Source: Nitrosomonas sp.
GTDB taxonomy: Bacteria > Pseudomonadota > Gammaproteobacteria > Burkholderiales > Nitrosomonadaceae
Assembly: GCA_020446045.1 (NCBI GenBank)
Contig: JAGRFM010000210.1
Location: 1 to 51,864, forward strand
DNA length: 51,864 bases
Direction of reading: 5' to 3'
Both the position numbers and the translations under genes were made by a program. Below are positions 17,726-26,737 of the stretch, in pieces (position 1 is the first letter of the stretch; every line of letters begins with the position of its first letter). The notes under the pieces were generated by a model. That model saw only the letters and a program-made list of their open reading frames with translations. It was not told where the DNA came from and ran no database searches.

Positions 17726-18952
17726 TTAAACAGAATCAGTTAAAAGCTCTTGATTTACACGATCCTGCCATTCCGCCAACCAATGTATAAAGTCAGCCGC
17801 CAAAATTGGTTTTGAAATGAAGTTGCCCTGCCCATAATCGCAACCGGTTCTTCGCAGGAAATTCCAGTCTTGTTTATCAGCTACGCCCTCAGCCACTACT
17901 TCCATGCCCAGTTGTTTTGCCATGGAAAGACTTGCATCGTAAATGGCGCGTAACGTTTCGTCAGCCCAAGCACGGTGGACGAAACCTTGATCAATCTTGA
18001 GTTCGTCAAAAGGAATATCGCGCAGTTGGGCCATGGATGAATGTCCGGTGCCGAAATCATCAATCGATAAATGAAATCGCTTGAGGCGTAATCGTGTCAG
18101 AACCTCAAGGGGGACGCGGGCATCCGGTCCCATCAACTGGCTTTCAGTTACTTCCAGTACTATATTTTGGGGCGATAAGCCGTTTTCAATCGCCAGATTA
18201 ACAACAAGATCCTGGAAATTCAGCGATGCCAGGTTATCCATCGAAACATTAATCGCTACCCGTAATAAATAACCCTGTTCATGCCAGATTCTGGCTTGTG
18301 AGAATGCCTGACTTAATACCAGAGAAGTCAGATCATTGATTAAACCATGTTTTTCAGCTGTGCTGATAAACTGATCCGGAAATATCAATCCATCGGTTGG
18401 GTGCTGCCACCGTACCAGTGTTTCTACGCCAATCACATCGCCGGTTTTTACGGCTACTTTGGGTTGATAATAGTTCACCAACTCGAGGTTGGTTATGGCT
18501 TGTTGTAAATCATCCGCACCATAAATTCGTTTGGTTGCAGATGATTGCGATCTCTCGGGACTTGGTGTCCATTTGTTAATAATTTCAATGAGCTTGTCCG
18601 GTGTAACCGGCTTGTGCAGATATCCCAGCATTGGTATTTTGTGCGCATGCACCAGCTTTTCTGCTGTTTTTAGCATACGTTCGTCTTCACCACTGACCAG
18701 CACGAGGCTACCTTGATAATGCCGCTCCACCAGATACCTGACAAACTCAATGCCATCCATATTGGGCATATTGAGATCCAACAAGATCAAATCAGGACAG
18801 GTTACAGGGTCGTTCATCTTATCCAATGCATCAGCGCCGTTATCACAGGCCGTGATATACTTAAGACCTTGATTCATAAGCATCTTTGTCAGAAGCTTAA
18901 GAATAAATGTGTCATCGTCGACTAGCAGAATCTTAAGGTCGGCGACTTCCAT
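17726..18952 (-). CDS. REC-EAL response regulator (c-di-GMP phosphodiesterase)
   Basis: The 408-residue protein has an N-terminal receiver (ILLVDDDTF, phosphoacceptor in LDLNMPNMDG, conserved lysine in LHKP) and a C-terminal EAL domain. Catalytic elements are present: VETLVRW, INVSMDNL, EVTESQ, DDFGTG, LKIDQGF and YGQGNFISKP. The AEGVA stretch deviates from AEGVE only in its last residue. The arrangement is that of RocR/VieA-like regulators that hydrolyse c-di-GMP on phosphorylation. No cognate kinase is adjacent; the hybrid kinase at 43.8-47.5 kb is only a possibility. It is monocistronic, divergent from the di-haem oxidoreductase gene across a 386 bp spacer. Confidence 0.9.
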   Translation of the reverse strand: MEVADLKILLVDDDTFILKLLTKMLMNQGLKYITACDNGADALDKMNDPVTCPDLILLDLNMPNMDGIEFVRYLVERHYQGSLVLVSGEDERMLKTAEKLVHAHKIPMLGYLHKPVTPDKLIEIINKWTPSPERSQSSATKRIYGADDLQQAITNLELVNYYQPKVAVKTGDVIGVETLVRWQHPTDGLIFPDQFISTAEKHGLINDLTSLVLSQAFSQARIWHEQGYLLRVAINVSMDNLASLNFQDLVVNLAIENGLSPQNIVLEVTESQLMGPDARVPLEVLTRLRLKRFHLSIDDFGTGHSSMAQLRDIPFDELKIDQGFVHRAWADETLRAIYDASLSMAKQLGMEVVAEGVADKQDWNFLRRTGCDYGQGNFISKPILAADFIHWLAEWQDRVNQELLTDSV

Positions 18953-19338
18953 ATTCTATGTTCTCTTTTCACTTGTGAAATTTGTAGCGAGTAGGACAAA
19001 ATTTATTGAATAAATAAATGATTATAAGCTTATTTGTCTGGAGGATAACAGCCTAAACTGATTTATACCAGATTTTTTGTATTGGAGTGTAATGCCGGCC
19101 AATCTGCCATGTTACTTTTTAACAGTAGCGAAGCATGATTTCAATGAGACAAAAAACACATGGTGCGATGCCACAAATAAATATACTTTCACCTTCAAAA
19201 TAATTCAATTTAGATCAATTGATGTCGTAACTTTTTAACAACGTCGGTTCAAGCTTAGGGAGGCAACATGAAAAAGAGCAAATAACACATAGTTTATTTA
19301 GATTGATTACAAACCATTATTTCGATTAAGGAGCAAGA
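18953..19338. other. Divergent intergenic region with a possible 5-codon leader ORF
   Basis: This AT-rich spacer separates the REC-EAL and di-haem genes and must hold both promoters. The only structured element I see is AGGGAGG at 19257-19263 followed by ATG AAA AAG AGC AAA TAA at 19268-19285. It has a good ribosome binding site but only five codons, and lies 53 bp before the di-haem gene start. It could be a leader peptide or the decayed start of a lost gene. Confidence 0.35.
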
Positions 19339-20907
19339 ATGAAAAAAAGACGCGAAATTTTTTTCTCATTCCTCATATCCGGCTTATTGGCCGGTGGGAT
19401 GATGCATGCCACTGCAACAGAAATTGGTAAAGAAGTTTCTGTTTCGCAACGGTTGCAGGATGGAGATGAATTTCAGATGAGTCTCTATGAGCTTGTCGGA
19501 CACGGCAAAAAGCTGTTTGAAGCAAGCTGGACGATACAGGAAGGCGGTGGCCGTCCACTGACCAAAGGAACCGGAGCGCCACTGACTGACCCATCTTCAC
19601 CGCTTGATTTTCCGCATAATTTTAACCGTGTTTCGGCACCGGATTCCAACTCCTGTGCGGGCTGTCACAACAAACCCCGTGCTGGCGGCGGTGGCGATAT
19701 CGTTGCGAATGTATTTGTAACCGGCCAACGCTTTGATTTTTTAACATTTGATGGTAACGACACCGTTCCAACGCGCGGTGCCGTCGATGAAGAAGGCAAG
19801 TTTGTTCAATTGCAAACGGCTGCCAACTCCCGCAATACACTAGGTATGTTTGGTTCCGGCTATATCGAAATGCTCAGCCGCCAAATGACCGCCGACCTGC
19901 AAAACATTCGTAACGCACTTTTATCCGGAGAAAGTGTGGAATTACTAACCAAAGGCGTTTCATTCGGTACGCTAACCAGAAATGCCGATGGAAGCTGGGA
20001 TACTACTGAAGTGACCGGTTTACTGGCTTCAAGCGTCGAAAGCATTGGCCCTGACAATCCGCCAAGTCTCATTATAAAACCGTTTCATCAGGCGGGCGGT
20101 GTCGTCTCTTTACGCCAGTTTACCAACAATGCTTTTAATCATCATCACGGCATCCAGTCTACTGAACGGTTTGGTATCGGCACAGATCCCGATGGAGACG
20201 GTTTTACGAATGAGATGACACGCGCAGAAGTGACTGCTGTCACACTATTCCAGGCTCAGCTTGCCGTTCCAGGCCGGGTGATTTCAAACGATCCCCAGAT
20301 AGAAGCAGCAGTCGCTACAGGCGAAGAAGCGTTTACCCGGATCGGGTGTTCGAATTGTCATGTGCCTGAACTGCCCTTGGATAACAATGGATGGTACTAT
20401 GTCGAGCCTAATCCGTACAATCCGGATGGTAATCTGCAACCAGGAGAGGTTCCCGATTACTTTGTCGATTTGAACGACAAGCATCTTGATCAACCACGGT
20501 TACAATCCAAGCACGGCGTGGTAATGGTGCCAGCATTCACCAATCTGAAGCTGCATGATATTACCAGCGGCCCGGATGATCCTAACCGTGAACCTATCGA
20601 CCAGAACGCCCCTGGCGGTTCAGAGGCTTTCTTTAATGGTAATTCACGTTTCATGACGCGTAAGCTCTGGGGCGTTGCTAATGAGCCACCTTATTTCCAT
20701 CACGGCCAATACACCACCATGCGTGAGGCTATTGAAGCGCATCGCGGTGAGGCGTTGCAAAGCTATCAGAATTGGGCTTCACTCAGCGACTATGAGCGCA
20801 ATTCGATTATTGAATTTCTCAAAACGCTGCAGGTATTGCCCGAAGGCACTAAACATTTAGTCGTCGATCAACGCGGCAAAAAGAAGAAGTGGAAACCGTC
20901 ATATTAA
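19339..20907 (+). CDS. Di-haem oxidoreductase (DHOR/cytochrome c peroxidase-like), secreted
   Basis: A 522-residue protein with a signal peptide (basic KKRR, hydrophobic FSFLISGLLAGG, cleavage near ATA|TE). It has two c-type haem sites, CAGCH at 106-110 and CSNCH at 337-341. A DPDGDGFTNE segment at about 284-293 looks like a calcium-binding loop. The C-terminal WGVANEPPYFHHGQYTTMRE and a final cytochrome-fold helix fit the di-haem oxidoreductase family, related to MauG and bacterial cytochrome c peroxidases. It should act in the periplasm on an unknown substrate, possibly peroxide. AAGGAG at 19328-19333 supports the start. A strong terminator hairpin follows 50 bp after the stop, so it is probably monocistronic. 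Confidence 0.85.
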   Translation: MKKRREIFFSFLISGLLAGGMMHATATEIGKEVSVSQRLQDGDEFQMSLYELVGHGKKLFEASWTIQEGGGRPLTKGTGAPLTDPSSPLDFPHNFNRVSAPDSNSCAGCHNKPRAGGGGDIVANVFVTGQRFDFLTFDGNDTVPTRGAVDEEGKFVQLQTAANSRNTLGMFGSGYIEMLSRQMTADLQNIRNALLSGESVELLTKGVSFGTLTRNADGSWDTTEVTGLLASSVESIGPDNPPSLIIKPFHQAGGVVSLRQFTNNAFNHHHGIQSTERFGIGTDPDGDGFTNEMTRAEVTAVTLFQAQLAVPGRVISNDPQIEAAVATGEEAFTRIGCSNCHVPELPLDNNGWYYVEPNPYNPDGNLQPGEVPDYFVDLNDKHLDQPRLQSKHGVVMVPAFTNLKLHDITSGPDDPNREPIDQNAPGGSEAFFNGNSRFMTRKLWGVANEPPYFHHGQYTTMREAIEAHRGEALQSYQNWASLSDYERNSIIEFLKTLQVLPEGTKHLVVDQRGKKKKWKPSY

Positions 20908-20955
20908 TGGATACGTTCCATCCAAATTTGAATGACTAAATAGTAGTCATTCAGT

Positions 20956-20989
20956 CGGCAGAAAGGCATTCTAATACGCCTTTCTGCCG
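20956..20989 (+). terminator. Terminator-like hairpin after the di-haem gene
   Basis: Perfect 12-base arms CGGCAGAAAGGC (20956-20967) and GCCTTTCTGCCG (20978-20989) with a 10-base loop. The stem is GC-rich but the following sequence (TCGTTTCC) has only a short T run. It lies between the di-haem stop and the rhodanese start, both on the plus strand. Confidence 0.75.
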
Positions 20990-21178
20990 TCGTTTCCATA
21001 TCGTCTCCCATCAGGCAGTTACACCGGTTGCAAAGGGGTTATTCTCTGCCAGCAATCCACTGCGTCATTGACTTGTGGTGTGCTTTCCATTAATTTCGTT
21101 TATACGGAAAACGCGGCATATCTTTTTCTAAGATTCCACCATTAACACTCAATGCATTCAATATTCAGGAGATTTGTT

Positions 21179-21637
21179 ATGCTACGTATATATTCAGGAT
21201 TGCTATTGTCTGCCCTGCTTTGTCTGTGGAGTAATTTGGTTATTGCCGAAAAACCCCTTGCACCGGAAACTGTTGACGGTGCACAGACAATTGATACGAC
21301 AAAAGCAAAAACATTGTTTGAGCAGGGTGTTCCGTTTATCGATGTGCGCAAACAGCATGACTATGATATTGGGCATATCCCGGGTGCGTATCATTTGCCG
21401 CTTGCGAGTGAATTTACCGAAGGCAAACTGGCCACTATTGTTTCAAAGGCCAATCCGGTGGTGATCTATTGCAACGGCATTTATTGCATGGGTAGTTCGA
21501 AAGCAACACAGCAAGCCGTTGAATGGGGATGGATGAATGTTTATTACTACCGTGACGGCATGCCGGATTGGGAGCTTAACAATTTTCCGGTGAATACGCT
21601 TGTACCTGAAACGGAACTTGATATTGTTCTTGATTAG
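21179..21637 (+). CDS. Secreted rhodanese-like domain protein
   Basis: I start at the ATG at 21179, placed 7 bases after AGGAG at 21167-21171, in preference to an ATG at 21152. The product is about 152 residues. It has a signal peptide (LLLSALLCLWSNLVIAEKP) and a single rhodanese domain: FIDVRKQHDYDIGHIPGAYH early and the active-site loop YCNGIYCMGSSKA. The first Cys of that loop is the expected sulfur-accepting residue; a second Cys lies five positions later. It should act in the periplasm in sulfur transfer or redox chemistry. It follows the di-haem oxidoreductase but is separated from it by a terminator. Confidence 0.85.
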   Translation: MLRIYSGLLLSALLCLWSNLVIAEKPLAPETVDGAQTIDTTKAKTLFEQGVPFIDVRKQHDYDIGHIPGAYHLPLASEFTEGKLATIVSKANPVVIYCNGIYCMGSSKATQQAVEWGWMNVYYYRDGMPDWELNNFPVNTLVPETELDIVLD

Positions 21638-22410
21638 ATTAGTATGGAAAAAATAAAATCTTCCGTGTCTGTTACTTCCACTGCGGATAGTCTATTGCAT
21701 TTCAATTATTAGCACACAAATTTCTTTTTTTACTTGATATTCCAGTTTATTGTTGTCTATGCCGCCTGTTGAACTGCGTTTTGCAGATTTGTCCGGGGTG
21801 AATGAGTAATCCGTCAACGAGCGAAACAAAGGATGCCGTTGCGCGGCGCCGGTCGATTGAAAGTGCTGTAAAAAATAGAATCCCGGCTTTTGCCAGGATA
21901 TCTATTGCTGAGTAACCAGATGAATTCCTGATTAAAAAAATCAAAACGTAACCAAATATAACCACTCCAGGTACATCAATGCCAGAAATATCACGGGCGC
22001 CATGAAGTAAGGGAGTGAATCGTGATTGATAAAACGCATGAAAATGTTTTTGAATGTTTGCGTCAGGCTATGTGATTGCGTTGCTTTTTTTGCAGGTTTT
22101 TCACGTTTTTTAGATAAATTGACTCTAACACGTAACGTAGGCATTTTAACTCTAAGAATTATTATAAAATCACTGTTGTTATATCGGCAAAATGTTTTTA
22201 AACATTAAATGTCGGACAGTTCCTTATTAAGCCAATCTGTCCGTATTTTTCTGGCTGTTGTGGCTTAAATTTAGAACCGTGAAATTCTCATCTCACCCAG
22301 ATTCAGGTAAAATAGCGTTAGTTAGGTTCGTATGGCCGGGCCAGCGTCAAACGATTGAAAAATCGAATATATAACATCAGCCATGGCAAATTTATAAAGG
22401 AGAATTTCAA
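21638..22410. other. 773 bp region with no confident gene
   Basis: Between the rhodanese and small lipoprotein genes. Two overlapping minus-strand frames exist here (21941-22144 and 21747-21965). The first has a basic N-terminus (NLSKKREKPAKK) and a hydrophobic end (YFMAPVIFLALMYLEWLYLV), and the second continues into a hydrophobic start. They might be one frameshifted membrane-protein gene. Neither has a good ribosome binding site and I recognise neither. A terminator-like hairpin lies at 22213-22243. Confidence 0.4.
22213..22243 (+). terminator. Orphan terminator-like hairpin
   Basis: Arms CGGACAG (22213-22219) and CTGTCCG (22237-22243) pair, followed by TATTTTTC, so it resembles a plus-strand intrinsic terminator. 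No plus-strand gene ends nearby: the nearest stop is about 575 bp upstream, so the transcript it would end is unknown. Confidence 0.4.
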
Positions 22411-22608
22411 ATGAAACTTAAAGCTACTAGCCTCGTTTGCATTATTGGCCTTAGCATCGTTTTGATTGGTTGCGATAGTGTGCCGGAAGCAACGTCAGCA
22501 AATTGCTCAGGAAGAGGGATGGAGCAGTCCTTAATGGCGTTTAAAAATGATGAAGCTGCACGCCAAGCATTTTTAGATAAATGTAATGCTTTAAACGCTG
22601 AACAGTAA
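22411..22608 (+). CDS. Small lipoprotein, 65 aa
   Basis: Start at 22411 with AAGGAG about 10 bases upstream. The short product has a lipoprotein signal (SLVCIIGLSIVLIGC, lipobox LIGC) and a ~45-residue mature part with two further cysteines (NCSG and DKCNAL). This could form one disulfide in a small helical hairpin. No family recognised. It is transcribed alone towards the convergent uvrD gene, with hairpins between them. Confidence 0.75.
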   Translation: MKLKATSLVCIIGLSIVLIGCDSVPEATSANCSGRGMEQSLMAFKNDEAARQAFLDKCNALNAEQ

Positions 22609-22643
22609 ACGAATGTTGTGCCGTTAGAAAGCACAAACTAAGC

Positions 22644-22741
22644 CTCAGCGATTGTTCCAGGTTTTTTGCAAAAGAGAGAACTCGCTGAGAGCTTTCTTAT
22701 TAAAAATCTATTCGAGATCTTGAACAGATTCTTAATAAGAA
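22644..22741. terminator. Two nested inverted repeats between convergent genes
   Basis: CTCAGCGA (22644-22651) pairs with TCGCTGAG (22682-22689). A second repeat has arms at 22694-22709 (TTCTTATTAAAAATCT) and 22726-22741 (AGATTCTTAATAAGAA) with one mismatch over 16 bases. They occupy the gap between the small lipoprotein stop and the uvrD stop and probably serve as a bidirectional terminator. Confidence 0.6.
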
Positions 22742-24934
22742 CTAAACGGAGGTTAGTTTTGCATATTCCAGCATTAACCACTTGGTTCCTACATGGTTAA
22801 ATTTCACCTGTACACGCGCATCACTACCGCTGCCTTCATAATCGATAACCGTACCTTCCCCGAATTTGGCATGCATTACAGTCTGGCCTATCCGCCATTG
22901 TGGAGTCATGCTTGAGTGTGGTTTGAAAGAATTCTGCCGTCGAGAATGAGTAAATTGAGTATCAGTGTTTGCGTCAGCGACCACAAAATTATCATCGCTC
23001 TTTGACTTGTTTACCGGATTCAGCCATTTCAGAAATTCTTCCGGTATTTCGTCCAAAAAGCGCGATGGAATGTTATAACGGGTTTGACCGTGCAACATTC
23101 GGCTTTGCGCCAGACTGAGATATAATCTACGGCGTGCGCGAGTCATTGCGACATACATCAAGCGCCGTTCTTCCTCCAGACCGTTGGTATCGTTGAGGCT
23201 GTTGTCATGCGGGAAAAGTCCTTCTTCCAAGCCACTCAGGAAAACCGTATGAAACTCCAAACCTTTTGCGGCATGAACCGTCATCAACTGTAGAGCATCC
23301 TGGCCGCTGCCGGCTTGGTGTTCTCCCGCTTCAAGTGAAGCATGCGTCAGAAAAGCCACTAAACTGTCGTCTTCAGCTTCATGCACAAAACTTGTTGCGG
23401 CGTTGACCAGCTCATGCAGATTTTCCAATCGGTCAGCACCTTCACGCTCCGTCTTGTAATGCGCGACTAATCCGCTTTGTATCAGCACTCGTTCCACAAT
23501 CTGTGGCAATGGAATGCTTTGCCAATCCTGACGCACTGTTGTTATTAAATGAACAAATCCGGCTACGCCTTTTTGTTTGCCACCATCACTACCGTATTTT
23601 TGTGTCGCGGCCGACCACAGACTGCAATTTTGCTGGCGTGCATGATCTTGCAGTTGCTCAAGAGTACGTGCTCCAATGCCGCGTGCGGGATAATTAATAA
23701 TCCGCAACAAAGCATTATCATCTTCGGGATTCGCGATTAACCGTAAATACGCCAGTGCATGTTTAATTTCCATTCGTTCAAAAAACCGCAAACCGCCGTA
23801 CACACGGTACGGTAATGCAGCGTTGAACAAACTATGCTCCAATACCCGTGACTGTGCATTTGAACGGTAGAGTAGTGCAATCTGCGACAGTGAAATACCT
23901 TCCGTTCGTAAAGCTTTAACTTCATCGACTATAAAACTGGCTTCGTCAAAATCATTGAAAGCACGATAGACGCGTAGCGGTTCACCCTGGTCATATGCTG
24001 TCCATAAATTTTTTCCCAGCCGTTCTGTGTTATGCGAGATAACTGCATTGGCGGCGGCAAGAATATTGCCATGCGAACGGTAGTTTTGTTCCAGCTTGAT
24101 CACTTTTACAATATTGAAATCGCGTTCAAAGTCACGCATGTTTCCGGTATCAGCACCCCGGAAAGCATAAATACTTTGATCGTCATCACCGACTACAAAA
24201 ACGGCTGCAGCATGTTCAGTGCCGATACCCGCCAGCAGTTTTAGCCAGTTATATTGCAACCGATTGGTATCCTGAAATTCATCTACCAAAATATAGTCAA
24301 AGCGTTCCCGGTAATGATCGCGTAACACTTCGCTGCGGTTAAGCAATTCAAAACTACGCAGTAATAATTCGGCAAAATCAACAACGCCTTCACGATTGCA
24401 TTGTTCCTCATAGGCTTGATAAAACTCAAGCAAATGGCGGGAATACAGATCATCCACGATGACATTGGCCGCGCGTAAACCGGACTCCTTGGCATTGTTG
24501 ATAAACCATTGCACTTGGCGTGGCGGAAAACGTTTGTCATCCGCAGAAAGGTTTTTCAGAATGCGTTTGATCATCGCTAATTGGTCGGCCACATCAAGAA
24601 TCTGAAATACCTGCGGTAATCCGGCTTCCTGATAATGCGCACGTAACAGCCGATTGCACAACCCATGAAACGTTCCAATCCACATGCCGCGCGTATTGAT
24701 CGGCAGCATGGCATTGATACGCGTCAACATTTCTTTCGCGGCTTTATTGGTAAAGGTGACTGCTAATATGCTGTATGGACTGGCTTGGCCGGATTGAATC
24801 AAATATGCGATTCGTGTTGTTAACACCCGGGTTTTTCCACTGCCGGCTCCTGCCAGTACCAGTGCGGATTCCTTCGGTAACGTAATGGCTTCCAGTTGTT
24901 GTGGATTCAGGTCATCGAGTAGAGAGGAAGTCAT
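22742..24934 (-). CDS. uvrD: DNA helicase II UvrD
   Basis: A 730-residue superfamily 1 helicase. The Q motif and Walker A (LNPQQLEAI, AGAGSGKTRVL at about 28-38) open the protein. Motifs Ia (AVTFTNKAAKEM), II (LVDEFQDTN), III (VGDDDQSIYAFRGA), IV (EQNYRSH), V (VHAAKGLEF) and VI (YVAMTRARRRLY) are all visible. The C-terminal tail ends WRIGQTVMHAKFGEGTVIDY, the UvrD/PcrA end domain. Its length matches E. coli UvrD (720). It unwinds DNA 3'-5' in excision and mismatch repair. It lies downstream of prkB on the same strand but 151 bp away, with an inverted repeat between. I see no LexA box before it. Confidence 0.93.
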   Translation of the reverse strand: MTSSLLDDLNPQQLEAITLPKESALVLAGAGSGKTRVLTTRIAYLIQSGQASPYSILAVTFTNKAAKEMLTRINAMLPINTRGMWIGTFHGLCNRLLRAHYQEAGLPQVFQILDVADQLAMIKRILKNLSADDKRFPPRQVQWFINNAKESGLRAANVIVDDLYSRHLLEFYQAYEEQCNREGVVDFAELLLRSFELLNRSEVLRDHYRERFDYILVDEFQDTNRLQYNWLKLLAGIGTEHAAAVFVVGDDDQSIYAFRGADTGNMRDFERDFNIVKVIKLEQNYRSHGNILAAANAVISHNTERLGKNLWTAYDQGEPLRVYRAFNDFDEASFIVDEVKALRTEGISLSQIALLYRSNAQSRVLEHSLFNAALPYRVYGGLRFFERMEIKHALAYLRLIANPEDDNALLRIINYPARGIGARTLEQLQDHARQQNCSLWSAATQKYGSDGGKQKGVAGFVHLITTVRQDWQSIPLPQIVERVLIQSGLVAHYKTEREGADRLENLHELVNAATSFVHEAEDDSLVAFLTHASLEAGEHQAGSGQDALQLMTVHAAKGLEFHTVFLSGLEEGLFPHDNSLNDTNGLEEERRLMYVAMTRARRRLYLSLAQSRMLHGQTRYNIPSRFLDEIPEEFLKWLNPVNKSKSDDNFVVADANTDTQFTHSRRQNSFKPHSSMTPQWRIGQTVMHAKFGEGTVIDYEGSGSDARVQVKFNHVGTKWLMLEYAKLTSV

Positions 24935-24997
24935 ATCAATTGTTGTGAAGTAAATGGCTCACGCCACCATGGCGACTTCTAAGATAAGTTGTGATTG

Positions 24998-25057
24998 AAT
25001 TCTGAATCAGATTAAAGGAAATAAACCAGCATACCTGATTAATCTGATTCAAGAATT
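24998..25057. repeat. Long inverted repeat between prkB and uvrD
   Basis: The left arm AATTCTGAATCAGATTA (24998-25014) and right arm TAATCTGATTCAAGAATT (25040-25057) pair except for one unpaired base. No T run follows in either direction, so classical intrinsic termination is doubtful. Position fits a processing or regulatory hairpin in the prkB-uvrD spacer. Confidence 0.6.
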
Positions 25058-25085
25058 ATGGAGGGTGTATGTCTTGTTAGGACGG

Positions 25086-25955
25086 TTAGGCTTTGCTTTT
25101 TGATACCAGCTCTTTTATCAACGGAGCCAATATCAATTCAATAGCCATTCCCATTTTGCCACCTGGAACAACAATCGTATTAGGGCGCGACATAAATGAA
25201 TCGTGAATCATTGCTAGAAGATTGGTGAAATCTGCCTGGTTCGAATCACGGAAACGAATGACAACCATGCTTTCATCCAGTGTCGGAATCTCTCTTGCAA
25301 TAAATGGATTAGACGTATCCACAGTTGGTACACGTTGAAAATTGATATGGGTACGTGAAAATTGCGGTGTAATATAATGCACATAGTCATGCATGCGTCG
25401 CAAAATGGTATGGGTTACTGCTTCAGCTGAATAACCGCGTGCACTGGTGTCGCGAAATATTTTTTGTATCCATTCCAGATTAACGATTGGCACAACACCT
25501 ACCAGCAAGTCGACATATTGCGCCACATCTGCGGTTTCGCTTTTTGCGCCGCCATGCAAGCCTTCATAAAAAAGCAGATCTGAACCGACAGGAATCGGCG
25601 ACCAAGGCGTAAATGTGCCCGGTTTTTGATTCCATGGTGCTGCTTCTTCCTCATTATGCAGGTATAAACGGGTTTGACCGGAACCGCTTTCACCGTATTC
25701 TTTGAATAGTGCTTCCAATTTCTCAAATTCATTGGCTTCAGGCCCGAAATGGCTGATGGCACGTCCGCCATCTTTTTCCGATTCGGCAACGGCCACTTTC
25801 ATGGCTTCACGGTCATAACGATGAAAACTGTCTCCTTCAACGACAACCGCTTCCAAGTTTTCACGCCTAAAAATATGCTCAAAACTGTTTTTGACTGTCG
25901 ATGTACCTGCGCCAGATGATCCGGTAACAGCAATAACCGGGTGTTTCTGCGACAT
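25086..25955 (-). CDS. prkB: Phosphoribulokinase
   Basis: A 289-residue proteobacterial-type (class I) phosphoribulokinase. It has the P-loop AVTGSSGAGTSTV at 9-21, then VVEGDSFHRYDREAM and HFGPEANEF. FYEGLHGG and YVHYITPQFSRTHINFQR follow. It phosphorylates ribulose 5-phosphate to ribulose 1,5-bisphosphate, the Rubisco substrate, so the organism very probably fixes CO2 by the Calvin cycle. AGGAG precedes the start. No other cbb gene or CbbR gene is adjacent, so it stands apart from any Rubisco operon. The symbol could equally be cbbP. Confidence 0.93.
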   Translation of the reverse strand: MSQKHPVIAVTGSSGAGTSTVKNSFEHIFRRENLEAVVVEGDSFHRYDREAMKVAVAESEKDGGRAISHFGPEANEFEKLEALFKEYGESGSGQTRLYLHNEEEAAPWNQKPGTFTPWSPIPVGSDLLFYEGLHGGAKSETADVAQYVDLLVGVVPIVNLEWIQKIFRDTSARGYSAEAVTHTILRRMHDYVHYITPQFSRTHINFQRVPTVDTSNPFIAREIPTLDESMVVIRFRDSNQADFTNLLAMIHDSFMSRPNTIVVPGGKMGMAIELILAPLIKELVSKSKA

Positions 25956-26149
25956 ACTGATTTCTCCTAATAAGAATAAAATAAAAAAATTTAATAAAAT
26001 GAATAAAACATTCTTTAGTGATTTTAATCAAACATATTATGATACCTGTTTTAAGATGACTTTTGGGAAATTGAAAATTTCATTCAGTTTTTGTTCAGGA
26101 AGCAAGTTCTAACATGAAAAAAATTAAATTTTACAAGACATTCTAGATT

Positions 26150-26710
26150 ATGGAAAAGTTATTATTTAACTGCCTGTTCATTGATATCAAGAAATGGCTA
26201 AGCCTGTTTTTTATATTAATAATAGTGGGCATAGCTATTAATCATACAGCATGGGCTCGTGGAGGACATAGTGGCGGTGGCAGTGTCATTGGCGGCGGGG
26301 GTGGTGGTTTTTCTGGCGGCGGACGCAGTCTCGGACATTTTGGCGGCGGACACAGGCATTATGGTCACAGTCATAGGCATAACTATCATCTTGGGATTGG
26401 TTTCGGCGGATTCTACGGAGCCGGGTTCTTTGGCCCCGGATATTACGGTCCCGGATTTTATGGATATCCTTATTCCTATGGGTACCGTTATCCCGGTAAT
26501 TATTATTATCCACGCCGCTATTATTCTCCGCTTGTTGCGCCTTCTGCGCAGACAGTTTATATTCAGCGTGAAACACCTGCTGCGACATCTGCGCAACCAG
26601 CAACGACTAATTATTGGCACTTCTGCCGGAACCCGGAAGGGTATTATCCCTACGTCAAGACGTGTTCGGAAGGATGGTTGCAAGTAGCTCCCCAGCCAAC
26701 GCCACAATAA
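26150..26710 (+). CDS. Secreted Gly/His/Tyr-rich protein (copy A)
   Basis: A 186-residue protein with a signal or anchor segment (WLSLFFILIIVGIAI, cleavage near AWA|RG). A glycine-rich, then Gly/His-rich, then Gly/Tyr/Pro-rich low-complexity middle follows. The C-terminal module YWHFCRNPEGYYPYVKTC ends in GWLQVAPQP. Two cysteines in this module could form a disulfide. The module recurs in the gene at 27386. No function is known to me; such proteins are exported and may be envelope or surface components. No Shine-Dalgarno sequence is seen before the ATG. It is followed 27 bp later by a glycine-zipper lipoprotein gene. Confidence 0.75.
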   Translation: MEKLLFNCLFIDIKKWLSLFFILIIVGIAINHTAWARGGHSGGGSVIGGGGGGFSGGGRSLGHFGGGHRHYGHSHRHNYHLGIGFGGFYGAGFFGPGYYGPGFYGYPYSYGYRYPGNYYYPRRYYSPLVAPSAQTVYIQRETPAATSAQPATTNYWHFCRNPEGYYPYVKTCSEGWLQVAPQPTPQ

Positions 26711-26737
26711 ACCCATCCGGAGCAACAGGAATTTAAA

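Noticed and set aside
17726-18952. AEGVA in the EAL domain as loss of activity
   Set aside because: The essential Glu is the first one in AEGVE; only the last residue differs here, and the remaining motifs are intact.
26216-26725. Long antisense frames opposite the Gly-rich gene
   Set aside because: They arise from low-complexity Gly/Tyr codons; there is no ribosome binding site, and the composition is typical of a shadow of the sense gene.
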